A stretch of DNA of 64,000 nucleotides, taken from contig CM042157.1 of assembly GCA_023376005.1 (NCBI GenBank), forward strand, positions 90,516,987-90,580,986. Reading direction: 5' to 3'. A model generated the notes under the pieces. It was not told the DNA's origin. It ran no database searches and worked only from the letters and a program-made list of their open reading frames with translations. Positions 21,771-34,455 of this stretch are shown here, one piece after another; within the stretch, counting starts at the first letter, position 1; every line of letters starts with the position of its first letter. The position numbers and the translations under genes were made by a program. Source of the stretch: Doryteuthis pealeii (taxonomy: Eukaryota > Mollusca > Cephalopoda > Myopsida > Loliginidae).

Positions 21771-22018
21771 GGGGCCGGGTTAGCTCAGTCGGTAGAGTGT
21801 TGGGCTAGAAACCACAAGGTTCCTAGTTCGATACCGGTCCTCGCCAACTCAGCGTATGAGTAGCACAGGGATCTGTGCGGTAAAGTAAGGAGCTTATGGT
21901 AGGTGTGGCGCTCCACCCCAGACGTTAAAAACAATCTCCTAGTTCTAGCGCTATTGAAAAGGGGATAGTCTCTCGCTGACTGGCTGATATCGACTTTAGG
22001 CCGCCCCGTCGACTTTTT
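21771..22018 (+). repeat. tRNA-derived SINE family 1, reference copy with TSD
   Basis: GGGGCCGGGTTAGCTCAGTC begins the tRNA-like head (A box TAGCTCAGTCGG), with B box GTTCGATACC about 40 bp on. The SINE ends in GACTTTTT and is flanked by TACAGTAAAT on both sides (21761-21770, 22019-22028), proving retroposition. Confidence 0.88.
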
Positions 22019-22204
22019 TACAGTAAATGATTAATTATAGATATCAGTACATGAACAGGTTGCAGAATAAGGTGGATATAAACAATACTCAGATCACATA
22101 TTAATATACTGTATATCTTCCTGAGTTCTTAACAGAGACATGTACTCTTACATTCATATAAATAATAGTGCATTTATTGGATGGCTGAAGACTTTGAAAA
22201 TATG

Positions 22205-22672
22205 ATAATGATAATGAAATTTATTGTGTACAGTGCTCAGGTGCACCACAACTCATCAAAGTGTCATGTCAAGTACACAGAATAATGTAGTGTCGGGAAC
22301 ATGAACAGTTCACAGTAGTAATATGCATGTATGTGTGCGCGTCTGTGCATATGTATGTGGAGAGTTTCATCAGGTATAGTGTCAGCGGACTACAGGAAGC
22401 ATGGAGGCTTTGAAAGACTCATTGCTTCGGCAGCCTACAACAGACGCGGGCAGTTTATTCCATGTCTCCGCAATTCTGAGCGTGAAAAAATGTTTTGAAA
22501 GTCACGTGAGCAGTGCTGTTTTCTGACTTTGTAGGCATGCCCACGTGTGTTGGAAAGATGGAGATTAAAAGGTGCTCAAGGTTGCTGTTGTTAAGATGAT
22601 TAATGACCTTATGAGCGTTTACCAGGTCAGTTGCCAGACGCCGAAGTTTCAGTGAATCCATTCCCAGGGCTG
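22205..22672 (-). mobile_element. Truncated LINE 3' end, longest coding remnant
   Basis: On minus, LGMDSLKLRRLATDLVNAHK is the typical RT-ORF thumb block ('LGL-SL--RR-R-DL---YK'). A frameshift follows, and then KHFFTLRIAETWNKLP-like residues appear in another frame. The 3' tail is at 22205. Confidence 0.75.
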
Positions 22673-22774
22673 TAATCAGAATATTGACTACCCTTGAACA
22701 TGTACATATAGTACCAAGATCAAAATTGGTATTGTCCTTCAAGGTATTGCAATTTTATTTCCAGCCAGTGTGAG

Positions 22775-22775
<1 letters not shown>

Positions 22776-22812
<37 letters not shown>

Positions 22813-24298
22813 TAAAGTCCTTTTGATTTTATGCAATATGATATATAACATATAATTATTTCATTTAATCAAACATAAATAAATATAATTATTTAATAAC
22901 ATCTTAATTGGATATACACTAATGTTTTGAAAAAAAAAGGATTTACTAGTCTCCTGAATTGGAAAATGGGTGGTGGGTTAAGATTTAGTGATGAGATCAA
23001 ACTCTTTTGATGGTTACTTTATTTTATATTTGCTTAATGTTTAACTTAATATTCAAAATGCAGTTGTTTAAAATAATTATTAGTTTGTGATGTGATTATC
23101 TTTTAAGAAAAAATATATAGAATTATTTACAGTGTGCATATAATACATATATTATGCATTTATATACCATGAGGTTTACTTTGTACTTTAAATTGTGAAA
23201 AATGTTTACTCTGTAATATATACAGATGTTTGGCATATATGTGTATAATATATATATATATTTTTTGTGATTTGAAAGTGTTCAGTAAATACCATATTTA
23301 ATAGAAGTTATACATTTCCCTAAAATGCAAGTGTAACCATGAACTTTTGAAATATTTTTGACACCCATCTTTTTTTTCATTTCTTTTTTTTTTTTCATAG
23401 AAAAATAAACTTTTGATAATTATACCATGTTATAGCACTTGTATCCTCCTTGAAATTTCACACAATTAAATATTAACTTAAACAGTCTAATTATACTTTA
23501 CAATGAATAATTAAAAGAAGAAAAAAAATGAATACAAGGAAACCCAGAAAAAAATTAAACATATTTAAAAAAAAATAATTTACATTATAAAAATTTCTCT
23601 AGTGTTTGGTCATACCTGCAAAAATACAAAAAAAAAAAAAAAAGGTTGAAAAAATAAATGGACTTTTGAATATTTTATTTAAGCTTCAAAATATTAACCC
23701 TTTTGCCATAATTGTCTTAACTTATTCAGAAAACAAAGACTTAACTTTGGTTTAAACTAAACATTAAGTCTAATCTTTGCAGTGTAGATTCAGATTGTAT
23801 TTATCATTTTGTTATAATGAATAACAGAAAATCTTTTTTTTCTCTCCTGCTTTTTATATTTCTTATTTTCTTTTAATATATTTAATACGATTTTATTTTC
23901 TATTTAAAAAATCTTTTGTTATTCCTTCCCACTGATTTCTGTTAATTCTTCTCAAATTTTATTTTCACTTTTTTGTAATTACACAACACTTTTTTTTTTC
24001 TTATTGTTGTTCAACTCTGCTGTTGAAACTTGAGAAGGAATATCACAATTAATTTTCTGATATTATTAACTAAACAATCAAAATGGCAGATCTTTTTCTA
24101 CCTGTTACTATGAAGACAATCCAATTCCCATAGCATCTATAAATCTGAATCTGTTTTCTTTTCTCTTGATAAACCTGAGCATTCATCCTGTCTCAACTGG
24201 TAATCAGATCTTAGTTTTCGACAACCTCATCATTTAGATTCTCTTTAGTGGTTCCATCTCCTTATATATATATATATATATATTTATACACACGCACG
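22776..24298. other. Gene-free AT-rich stretch
   Basis: Contains (TA)n at about 22776-22810 and many A/T tracts. No exon, ORF or repeat partner recognised. Confidence 0.5.
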
Positions 24299-24702
24299 GT
24301 GTCCATAAAGTCTCTTTACAACTTCAAGAAGAAAAGAAACAACAACAAAAAAAAAAAAAAAAAGAAACCTGTGCTACAAAAGCAAATGAACCGACAAATA
24401 TGTGGAAATTCTTATAAAATGAAGAGTAGATTTTGAAGTTTATTTACCTCATTTAATACACCTCTACATAGGCACCATTATTTCCACAAAACACATTAAA
24501 ATGGTACTCAATTTCTTGCCATGTTCACAGTAGCATAGCCGCATCAATGATCCAAGTGGAATTAATGATCTTTTACTTTGGGTCAGTGATGTCCCGCATT
24601 TTCTTTTTGTTTTTTTGATACACAATATCTTTTTCATAACCCGACAGAAAGAAGTCGAGGGGAGTGATATCTGAAGTATGAGCTAAAGAGACTATGGATA
24701 CC
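24299..24702 (-). mobile_element. Deleted mariner-superfamily transposon with transposase C-terminus
   Basis: Ends GGTGTCCATAAAGTCTCTTT and, in reverse complement, GGTATCCATAGTCTCTTTAG are inverted repeats. The minus frame encodes TSDITPLDFFLSGYEKDIVY, then after stops TWQEIEYHFNVFCGNNGAYV, the C-terminal 'SPDLTPLDFFLWGY--D-VY ... W-E-EYR-D-C---NGAHIE' signature. Two in-frame stops and loss of the upstream part make it inactive. Confidence 0.75.
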
Positions 24703-26591
24703 TTGTATAATTTCTCATTTTTGTTCTTCTGAAAATGCTATAAAGCCTTCATCTAGTTGAATATCAATCATCAATATAGTGAACCATTCATCTGCTTTAA
24801 CCTCATCAGAATACAAATTCACTTGAGAGAAGAAGAAGAAGAAAAAAAGAACCTAAATTTTCAATTTCCTAAGATACAATTTCTACAAAACTTTCTTATC
24901 TAAAAAGATGGGGGAATCTTTTTTTCGAACAATATGCAATCCTTTTGCAATTCAGTGAATCAATTAATCTAGTCTGTTTTATTCAGTTGAGGCATTTGTA
25001 TAATTTGCTACAGACAAAACAAATGATACCTTTTTTTTTTTTTTAAATTTCAGTCATTTTATAAAGGATTAACAGAAGTTTCATGTTACACAAAAAATCT
25101 TAAACGTTTTTGTTCAATAAATTAATCTTTAATCTTTATACAAAGACGAGGTGTAGACAAAACAATTTAATGAAAAATTTCAGAAGCAAAAGGCAAATTT
25201 TAATCCTTTAAATTTTTGTAACTTATGAACATAGGAAAGTTTAATTTAATAAATAAAGTTTTTTTTTCTTTCTGTAAAGAATATTTAGTAAACATAGAAG
25301 GGAAATCCTGTTTACAAAATAGAAGGGGAATACAGGTAAATCTTTTGAGATGTCTAATATATCTCATTCTGTTTCTACAAATTAAAATTTTCTTTCACTT
25401 TTTTTTTTTTTTAAAAGTAAATGAGAAGTTGTTTGCTCTTTCAGTTAGTAAAGCCTCTCATCTTTGAATTGTGTCAAAAATACAATTTTAATAATTTATA
25501 TGTGATATAGATTGTTTAAAATACAGAAAATATCAGGTTTGATTTGATGGAGTATAATGAAGTTAAATAAAAGTCCATCTAGTTTTTAGTTGTGCATCAA
25601 GCAAAATAAAAAAAAAAAGGGTAGCCATCAATATGAGTTATAACTTTATTTCATTAATTTAGTTGCCATAGAAACAAATAAATACAAAAAACATAAACTT
25701 AGAGATCATTTCCATATCATAGAATGCAATTATTCACACAAATATTTCAGTTAAAACACAAGATATATCTTTTTCCCATGGTTTTGATACCATGATATTT
25801 TTTGAAAAATTCTAATTCTATTGAGAAAATAGTGATATTTTTTAAGAAGGAAACTTTTAAAATATATTTCTCTATAATTTTCAAAAGATATTTCTGTTTT
25901 ACTCTTTGAATTTTAAAATGCTTGAATTTAAGGAAAGAAATTGTTACTTTGTTGTCCATAAATGTTTGTATTAAGTCCATATCTTCTTGTTGTAATTATC
26001 TTTTAGTATTGAAAAAGAAAAAAAAAGGGGGGACTGTCAGAATGCTGAGGTCATTTAAAAACAAAACAAAAAACTTATGCAATCTTACGTTAGTGTTAGC
26101 CCAAAATTTTCTGAGCCTAAAAAAAATGTCCATTATCTTTTTTGCCATCATTAAACTAAATGACATAATCTAATTCAATTTGTATTGTCAAAATGTTTAC
26201 TAAAACTTAACATTCGTTTTTTTGGTTATTTTATAATTAAATATTTAAAAAAAAACTGTATATTAAAATAAATTATTACATTGAATTATATTCTTTATTG
26301 TATTAAAATATTAACTAATTTTGTGTCTAATCATTATTAGCTTGTTAATAAAATTATTGTGTTTTGTATGTAAATTATTTTTTATTACACAAATGTAATT
26401 AAAAAAGAAACAAATTAGATGATGTCATTTAAAATTAAAAAGAAGAGATAATTCATGTAACAGATTTTTGTGGCTAACACTGGTGTCATTTTTATATGTC
26501 TGAACCCCTGTGCAAAAAAAAAATAGTACGAAAAAAAGAGAACAGAAATTTAAAAAACAAAAAAAAAAAAAAACCAACAACAAAGAAACAG

Positions 26592-26632
<41 letters not shown>

Positions 26633-27002
26633 TGAACTCACCACCATTTTACTCTAACAGTAAAAGAACCATTTATCCAATCTATTTATCTATTCTTTCT
26701 TTGTTCTTGTATGTTTCATATTGTTTTGTTACTAAAAACCATCTTCATCATTTCTCATCCTAAAAAGACATGAAATGATATCATGTGATACAGTCAGTAA
26801 TAAATACACAATAGACATTTATATTAAGAAGAAAACAAACAAACTTTCCTATTTTGAATATTTTTACAATAACACAGCACTCAATACTTTGTGTATTTTT
26901 TCTCTTTCCATTTTTTTCTTTCTCTTCTTTGTGCTTCTTTACAAAAAAAAAAAAAAAGATTAAATCTGATTTGCTTGAATTTTCCAACCACTCTAATAGT
27001 CC
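24703..27002. other. Gene-free AT-rich stretch
   Basis: Very AT-rich, A/T homopolymers throughout; open frames are short and low in complexity. No transposon signature seen. Confidence 0.5.
26590..26631. repeat. (CT)n microsatellite
   Basis: About 19 CT units. Confidence 0.9.
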
Positions 27003-27240
27003 AGGGCACTTGATCATGGTGCAATGGTTAACAAGCTAGTCACACATGTCCATCATTTGATCTTCATTGGGTGCTCCAAACTTTCAACCTTGTGCCAAAT
27101 CTAAGTTATGCTTAGTTTTATAAGAGGCACCTCACCTTGTGTAATGGTTAGCAAGCTATGCTAACAAACCATTGTTAGTGAGTTTGATCCTCACTGGGTA
27201 CCCAATATTTTTGGCCTTGTGCCAAACTTAGTAAATGACT
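27003..27240 (+). repeat. tRNA-derived SINE family 3, two tandem copies
   Basis: Copies at 27003-27118 ('atggtgcaatggttaacaag') and 27126-27240 ('ttgtgtaatggttagcaagc'), each ending with 'ccttgtgccaaa'. The same tandem pairing as at 15950-16205. Confidence 0.65.
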
Positions 27241-28887
27241 ATAGTCATATAGTTTTTATGTTTTTTTTCTCTCTCTTTCTCTGTCTCTCTCTCTAAAGCA
27301 ATATCACTGATTAGATCATGTTGTATAAGAAAAAGGACTTGCTTATTACTCATCAGTCACCTGTCGATCGATCCATCCATAAAAAACACAAAATATAACA
27401 TGGAATTTCTTTCATCTACTAAAAACTACACATTTTCTCACCCTTTCTGCAAATATCTTTCAATTAGGAAGAAAGAAAAGGAAACATTAAAAAAGAAAAA
27501 AAAAGGAATTGAAATGATAAAAGAATTAACTGAAAATCATTTCTACAATGAAAACTTTTTAATCTGTGATATCTCGAGTGCTGTTCATTGTCCTTACATT
27601 CTCTTGCTTGCAGTTCAATTATTTTATTACAACAAAACAAGGTGGGTTTGTTTTGGAGTCTTCATAAATTTTGTAATCCAAAAAAAAAAAAAAAAGAAAG
27701 AAATAATTTAGGATCTAATATTCTGTTAACATTCCTGTTTTTGATTTTGCTCAAAACTTTTTATCTATTTCTTTTTATTATTAAAAAAAAAAATGAATGA
27801 TTAGCCAAGAAAAATTTCCATTTAATGTTTTAAGAAAAAGAACGAAAATATAAATCTTTCTGTTTGGTTCAGGATATAATAAAAAATAAATAAATGCCAC
27901 AAGTTTCCTGGACAGTCCACAATCTTTAGGGCTCTCATTTTGATTTGGGTGGCTGAAGCAATCCATTTTTTTTTGTCTACAAGTGGGAGGATTTAATAAT
28001 AATTTCAACATTTGCAAAAAGAAAAATTAGGCTAACTAAATTTCATAGAAGTGTTTGAATTAAAATTATGGATTGTTAGAATATGTGGATCCATATTATG
28101 GATCCTGGATGCCAAATATCTAGCTAGAAAGACTCAAAGGAATTAGATAGATGGGACAAGAGCCATTATAATAGTAATTAAAATGGTTTATTACATTAAC
28201 CCCTTACCTACTGATTGAATAGGTGTCAAATGTAACCCCCCCCCCACAACCAGGCATGCATTTTTGCACTCAGGAAAATTAGAAAGTACATACTTCAAAT
28301 TCTAATACAATGCGAGTTTCATTGGGGACCATTACAGCAGGTCTCTTTGAAGTTTGTTCAACAATTCATAAAATTAAGTATACTTGGATATTGGGGGTGG
28401 GGATCATTTATTTCCTTAGAATCAGAAAAAGGATTCCTTTTTTTTTTTTTTTTTTTTATTAACGTTGAAAATTAAATATGAAACCAATGAACATAAATTG
28501 TGATTATTTAAAAGAAAAAAATGGATACTTTTCAGCTTTATTTATAAACAATAAAAAATGGTTCCTTTGTAAATAAGAAAGAAAAAAATTAAAATTGGGA
28601 ATTCTTTTTTAACCCTTTCCATTTGACCTTGTTTTTTAATATTTTTAAAAATATGAATAAGTTTATGAGACCTTCAATAAGAAATACTATTTAGATCTGG
28701 AATTATTTACAGAAATTATTAACTGATATTATTTTATTAATGAGTTTGAGACGTTCAATAACCACAATTTAGACTCAATATGTTATTAAACTCATAAGAT
28801 TTTTGGGGTGGGGATGGGACAAAAATGTCCCAACAGTATTACTATGTAATAAATAAGTGGGATTATTTCCAAAAAAAACAAGTTATA

Positions 28888-28937
<50 letters not shown>

Positions 28938-30354
28938 ATTAGGATGAAGAGCTAAAAATAGTTTTATAGGAAAATCTTTAATTTTAAGAAACATTTTTGT
29001 TTTTAAAATTTTTTTTATTGTTGCTGCTATAATTATATAAAAATATGATTAGCAACAACAATAATAAAAAAAAAACCCAACCTCCAAGCAAAGACTTTAG
29101 TTATTAAATTTATCTTTAAACATTAAAAAAAAAAAAGCAAAGTCTCTTACAAACCCACCTCCTATTATGATGATTATTATAAATTTCAGACAAAAGATCC
29201 AATTTGTGATACAAAGTTCAGACTTTTAAGTTTTGACATTTATTTCAGAAAGATAAAAAAAAATATATTTCTACTTTCTCTGTTCTTTGCTTACAGGCTT
29301 TTAATAGCATTGTGTGATATTTTTCATGTCTCATCACATCTTGCCCCCCACCCCCCATTCTTTTTTTCTGTTTCCACATCATGTCACCTTCCCCCACCTC
29401 CTTTTTTTTTTTTTTTCTTTCTCTCCCTGCAATGTTTTGTTTGTGTATGCAGTCAGATGTGATATCGAGATCCCCCCCCTTATTCTAACTGTGAATTCTC
29501 ACTACCTCTCTTATTCATTAATATAAAGAGCTACCCGCCCCCCGCCATCCTTTTGTTAATGTGTGTGTGTGTTTTTTTTTTTTTTTTTATATAAAAACTG
29601 TTGCTTTCTCTATTGGCACTGAACCATTTCTTTCATCCTTGTCCAGTCACTTTCCAAAATCCAACCCCCCCCCTTTCTCTCTCATTATCGAATCACAGTT
29701 AGGGTTTTCCTTTCCTTTTGTACAAGAACCGCCATTATTATTATTATAAAACAATCCTACAAACCACATCAACCTGCCATTAGCTTTGCTTTCAAAAAAA
29801 AAAGAAAAAAAAGCACCTGCTCCTTTTGTACAAATGTATTCATGTAACACTGTACGTAGATTTTGCTTTTTGAACCTTCCATACTCCCCCCCCTCCTATT
29901 GCTACCCCCTCAGAACAAAACCTCTTGATACACATCAAAAGTGGCTGTTGAAACATTTTAAATGGAAGAGATGTCTATACATTTTTCTTTTTATTAAAAA
30001 CAAAACAAAAAATAAATGAACAAAAAAAAATTGAAATCTGTAATAAAAATAAAAAAAACTTTTAAAAAATGCAAAGAAAAAGAGACAAGTCTATTTATTT
30101 GATTTTTTTTTTTTTTTTTTCCTTATTTTTTATTTTTTTGGCCACTTCTTCTGCTTTTCCTCCTGTTCCTTGCTCTGCTGACCCTTTGTGATCTAATTTG
30201 ACTGGCAAGATTGAGCAGACCCCTAAACTGGCCATCTAGGGACAAATCTTTAAAAAAAAAATTTTTTTTCTTTCTCCATGAAAACTGAATAAAAATGAAA
30301 ATCTACATTTTAAAATTGTCATTTTTTTTTTTTTTTTTTTTTTTCAATTGAATT
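27241..30354. other. Gene-free AT-rich stretch
   Basis: Low-complexity, pyrimidine-rich on plus from about 29300 to 29930, with C runs at 29342, 29474 and 29663. A (TA)n array is at 28891-28935. Part (28385-28530) resembles 31549-31640. No gene supported. Confidence 0.5.
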
Positions 30355-30640
30355 TTTTTGCCTTCGGGGTGGGGGGTCCGGTGTGCTTCGGCCACTGGAC
30401 TATTAGTGTTATATTAACAGCGTTGATCCCAGAGGGCTATCCCCCCAGGCAACACCTGCCCCCTTGATTTAAAGGGGCAGGGCTGGGTTTATTGCCTAGT
30501 GCCTGAGGCACTCCCCTTGAGGGTGAATGCCGACGGGTTCAATGCATTTTTTGTGTCTACCACCCATGAGCTTCAGCTTGTGGGTGGGCCCAAATAAAAG
30601 TGTCACGCCCTCATAAGTGGGATGAGGGGCAAATACCCAA
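30355..30640 (-). repeat. GC-rich dispersed repeat, copy 2
   Basis: Inverted copy of 195-500: 'gcttcggccactgga', 'ttgatcccagagggct', 'ggctgggtttattgcc', 'agcttcagcttgtgggtggg'. Confidence 0.6.
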
Positions 30641-30810
30641 TTGAATTTTTTCTTTTTTTCAGAGGAAGAAAAATCTTCTCCCCCCCCCAACTGTTTTATT
30701 TGTAATGATTTATGAACATTAAGATCTTTAAGTTCAACTCAATTTAGAGGATTGTGGTGGTAAAAGGTGTAAGATTCAAAGTTGATAATTGAATAACAGC
30801 TCCAACACGT

Positions 30811-31201
30811 TGTGAGACAAAACATTTAATATATATAACAACATATGGAAACGATAAGATACATAATGTACAGGAGAATAGAACATGTAAATACAAGATA
30901 CAATATTTAGGTATAAACAAGATACCCAAATGTACGTAAAATATAAATGTTACAGACATGGAACTAAAGGATAGTCCATGCTGCATAAAGGACTTACAGT
31001 AATGTAAGGGGGGGGGGGCAAAAGCCCCATCGAGAAGGGGGTAGATACATTCTAGCCCATAGCAGTTCTTGACAAGATCCAGCTAAAAGAGGAAGCAGCG
31101 TTTGAATGAATGCGCTTAAATACCAGAGGTCCCCTAGTGGGAACAAACAGCAACACAGCGAGAAGATAACTCTTCCGGCAAAAGGAAGATAATCCCCTAC
31201 A
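30811..31201 (-). mobile_element. LTR-like segment (candidate)
   Basis: On minus it starts TGTAGGGGATTATCTTCC and ends CTCACA (TG...CA), with a GC-richer first half and an AT-rich end, as in LTRs. No target duplication, primer-binding site or partner LTR was found, so this is tentative. Confidence 0.3.
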
Positions 31202-31254
31202 AAGGTTTTTTTTGTATCTACTGCTCAAATCTACAATAGTATTAAGTAAAAGTA

Positions 31255-31480
31255 AAGTCGTTGGGGCGGCCTAATGTCGGTACCAGCCAATCAGCAAAGG
31301 AGTCTATCCCCTTTTCACTAGCGCTAGACCAAGGAGGTGGAGCGCCACACCTACCATGTGCTCCTTACTTTACCGCACAGATCCCTGTGCTACTCATATG
31401 CTGAGTTGGCGAGGGATGGTATTGAACTAAGAACCTTGCGGTTTCTAGCCGAACGCTCTACCGACAGCTAACCCGGCCCC
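31255..31480 (-). repeat. tRNA-derived SINE family 1 with probable TSD
   Basis: Minus-orientation copy with a small internal deletion (about 31336). CAATAGTAT occurs just before (31234-31242) and just after it (31482-31490), fitting a target duplication. Confidence 0.8.
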
Positions 31481-31636
31481 TCAATAGTATAAGAAATGAA
31501 TTTGCAGAAGATTTTTTACTAATTTGTAATATTAAGTTTATTTGAAATTGGGAGGTCTCACTTATTTCCTCAGAAAAGGAAATCATTTTTAATTAACCTT
31601 GGAAATTAAATAGGAAGTCAATGAATATAAATTGTG

Positions 31637-32045
31637 GGCTAAACTTGCAAATTGGTCGGAAAATTAAAACGGAAACTTTTTTGGTGGTCCCCCATGACAG
31701 TTTAACTACAGTGTATGAATGAACTTTTAGCAAATTGGGTTATGGTTTAGGATTAAGGTTTTTAATTACGTATTGCTTTAAAAAACAATATTAATACATT
31801 TAATTAACTATTGAAATTAATTATTGAATCCAACGGTAGACACATTAGTCTCAGTTGTTTGTGTTAGTATTGCAATGTATAATTTCAATTAAACTTGGTT
31901 TAAAAAAATATTTTTTAACATTAAATGTAAACAACCTTAACTCCTAAACCGTAAAAAGTTAATTCATAGACTGTAGTTAAACTGTCATAGGGGACCACCA
32001 AAAAACCTTCCATTTTAATTTTCCGACCAATTTGTAAGTTTAGCC
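31637..32045. mobile_element. Palindromic MITE with 8-bp target duplication
   Basis: Arms start GGCTAAACTTGCAAATTGGT and end in the near-perfect complement, with pairing for over 100 bp. Flanked by AAATTGTG on both sides (31629-31636, 32046-32053). Beside the inner arm is GGGTTATGGTTTAGGATTAA, a degenerate telomere-like run. It sits inside a repeat shared with 28385-28530. Confidence 0.85.
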
Positions 32046-32394
32046 AAATTGTGTTAATTTAAAAGGAAAAAAAAAATAGATTCTATTCAACTTTGAATTA
32101 GAATTGGACTATTGAATATTAAATATTGTACTAAAATTCTCTATTATAACCTAGCACATTATACCAAGATTTTTAAGACAAATTTGTATAAATGCTCCCA
32201 TTTAGAGAATAAAGCAATTACCAGTCAAATTTGAAAATGGATAATTTTGTGGTGACTGAACACTTTTTAAACAAATACTCAATATAAGAGATAGAATCCT
32301 TTATTCCTTCCTAAATAGAAGCATCTGTATCATCGGACAAACTATATCGTGAACAACTTTTACAATGGGTCATCTAGTGTGTGTGTATATATAT

Positions 32395-32560
32395 ATATAT
32401 ACACATGTTTGGTGGTTGGTTTTGAAGGCTATTACAATGCAAGTGTAAAGAAAAATGAGGTAACTATGATGTTGTTTGTTTACCTTTGATTTATTCTTAA
32501 TATTTCAGGATAAAGATCCCTCCGTCAAAAGATTTCTGGAGCTGTTAGCTTGTTGTTAGG
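32395..32560 (-). mobile_element. Single arm of a hammerhead element (decayed)
   Basis: On minus, TTGACGGAGGGATCTTTATC then CTGAAATATTAAGAATAAAT matches the ribozyme region of 44993-45266, with changes at core positions. The outer end 'aaggctattacaatgcaagt' matches that element's terminus. It lacks the opposing arm. Confidence 0.6.
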
Positions 32561-34237
32561 ATTTGTCCATTCTGTTGTATGCCTGGTGATATCTTCCTCC
32601 AAATTCTCTGCGTGTGTGTGTGCGCGTGTGTGTCTGTCCAACAACGTCTTAGTATCATTCCAGATTTGGCCTATCTTTTTTTTTTGTTGTTTTTTGAGTA
32701 TGGCCAGTTTTAGTAGTTTGTGTGTGCGTGATTTCCCGACACAGCTGTTGCAGGTGATTCTTTTTATTACCTGAACATGTTTGTTGTGCTTTTGGTTTTA
32801 CATACACAAGCATCCACATTCCCCAAACAATTGGTTAAATGCAATAACACAGAAAGAAGCATAACAGTCAAAATTGAGACCAGAGAGAGAGAAATTTGGG
32901 CAACCTTCAAATTAAGGAGGCACTATTGATAGCTAAATTGTGCCCAGAGATCAATAATAGAACCGAACTCAGCGCAAAGTTCACAATACAGTAGACCTAC
33001 AATAGATCATGACCAATGCACAAATGTAAACATGCACTCCCACACACAATGGAGAATTCATAAGAAACCTAGAATGAAAAGGCAAATGCTTAACAACTCC
33101 ACATCCATAGACCAGCACATATACACACACACACACACAACACAAGACAATGCCCACACGTCTATTTATCTCTGGTTTTGTTAATATACATCTATCTACA
33201 TATATATAACTAAGAAGTAAAGGTTTACCTAATATAAGACACATTGCAGGATTTTAAAAGCACTAATAACATTGGCTATTTTGAGGCAAATCTACTTTAG
33301 ATTTTCATAGAGACCTCGTTAATAAATAATGCAAATGAAAGAGATTCTTGATTGGCTTGGATTAATTACTGTTGAACCATCTGAAAAACTGAAGGAAATT
33401 CTCAGAGATCTTGCAAGAAACAAAATGACACATGAAATCAAAACAAACACATTTTTTTATTAAACAAATAAATGCTCCCACAGGGATCCTTTATTATTAT
33501 GTCAGATTCAAACAGGAACAGAAAAATACATTTTGTTTTGGAGTGGCTACAATGGCTGTCATAATGAAACCTTTAATAAGTAACCATGGCAACAAGTCAG
33601 CTGACATAAGAAAGAAAGAATAAGATGTATGATACATACATTTTCTTTGCTCTTTACATCTATATTCATGCACTGAATCAAAAATAATTAGAAAGGAAAG
33701 AAAAAAAAGGTAAAAATGTTTAAAATAATAAAAACTTTGCATATGAATATTTGAAGGAAAAAAAAACTTAAAGAGGAGGAAGAAAAAAACAGAAAAAAAA
33801 AAGAAGAAGCAACAATATTTTCATAATCCATTCAAATTATTTTTATTGATACTAATGAACTTGGTCTCAATAATTTACTGCTTGATGCTAAGAAAGTTTG
33901 GGAAGTCACCAGTTAAGGTTAACAAGCCTCACTAACCTAGCACCAAAACTGAATTAAAAAAAAATTCTACAGCTGACTATTCTGTCAACTAAGTGCTGAA
34001 TGGATAGAGATTTGTATCAAAATCAAAAATATAATAAATGTAGATATTAAATAAAATTATTTAAATTCTGATATTAACTAAAAATGAGACTTTGTCAGCC
34101 GTGTGTCACAATGATTCATTTGATGTTTTAAACAGGACAGCAAGTTGCGAAAATTGACCAAACAATGAAGCAATGTTTCCGCTACGACAACTGCTCTGTG
34201 GAAAGACAAGCCAGTTTGAAATCAGCCAAAGATTTTC

Positions 34238-34279
<42 letters not shown>

Positions 34280-34396
34280 TAAAATCTTTTAAATGAATTT
34301 TTGTAGTTTCTAATTTAAATTTGTAGAAACAAAATTTGTTGAATTTTTTTTTTTTTAAATTAAAAGATGGTTCATGGAAACAACTCCAAATTATTA

Positions 34397-34455
<59 letters not shown>

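Larger units (their letters stand above)
21336..22775. mobile_element. Composite TIR transposon containing SINE and LINE insertions
   Basis: CACTGATGGGAAATAAAATT at left and, in reverse complement, CACTGGCTGGAAATAAAATT at right share the following TGCAATAC, next to TA. Between them lie a retroelement ORF fragment, a SINE with its own duplication and a LINE 3' end. Possibly a Tc1/mariner-type shell, since no transposase was found. Confidence 0.6.

Noticed and set aside
34126..34290. Acceptor-like TTTTAAACAG followed by an open frame (DQTMKQCFRYDNCSVERQ)
   Set aside because: The frame runs into a (TTA)n array without a donor; no neighbouring exon on plus.
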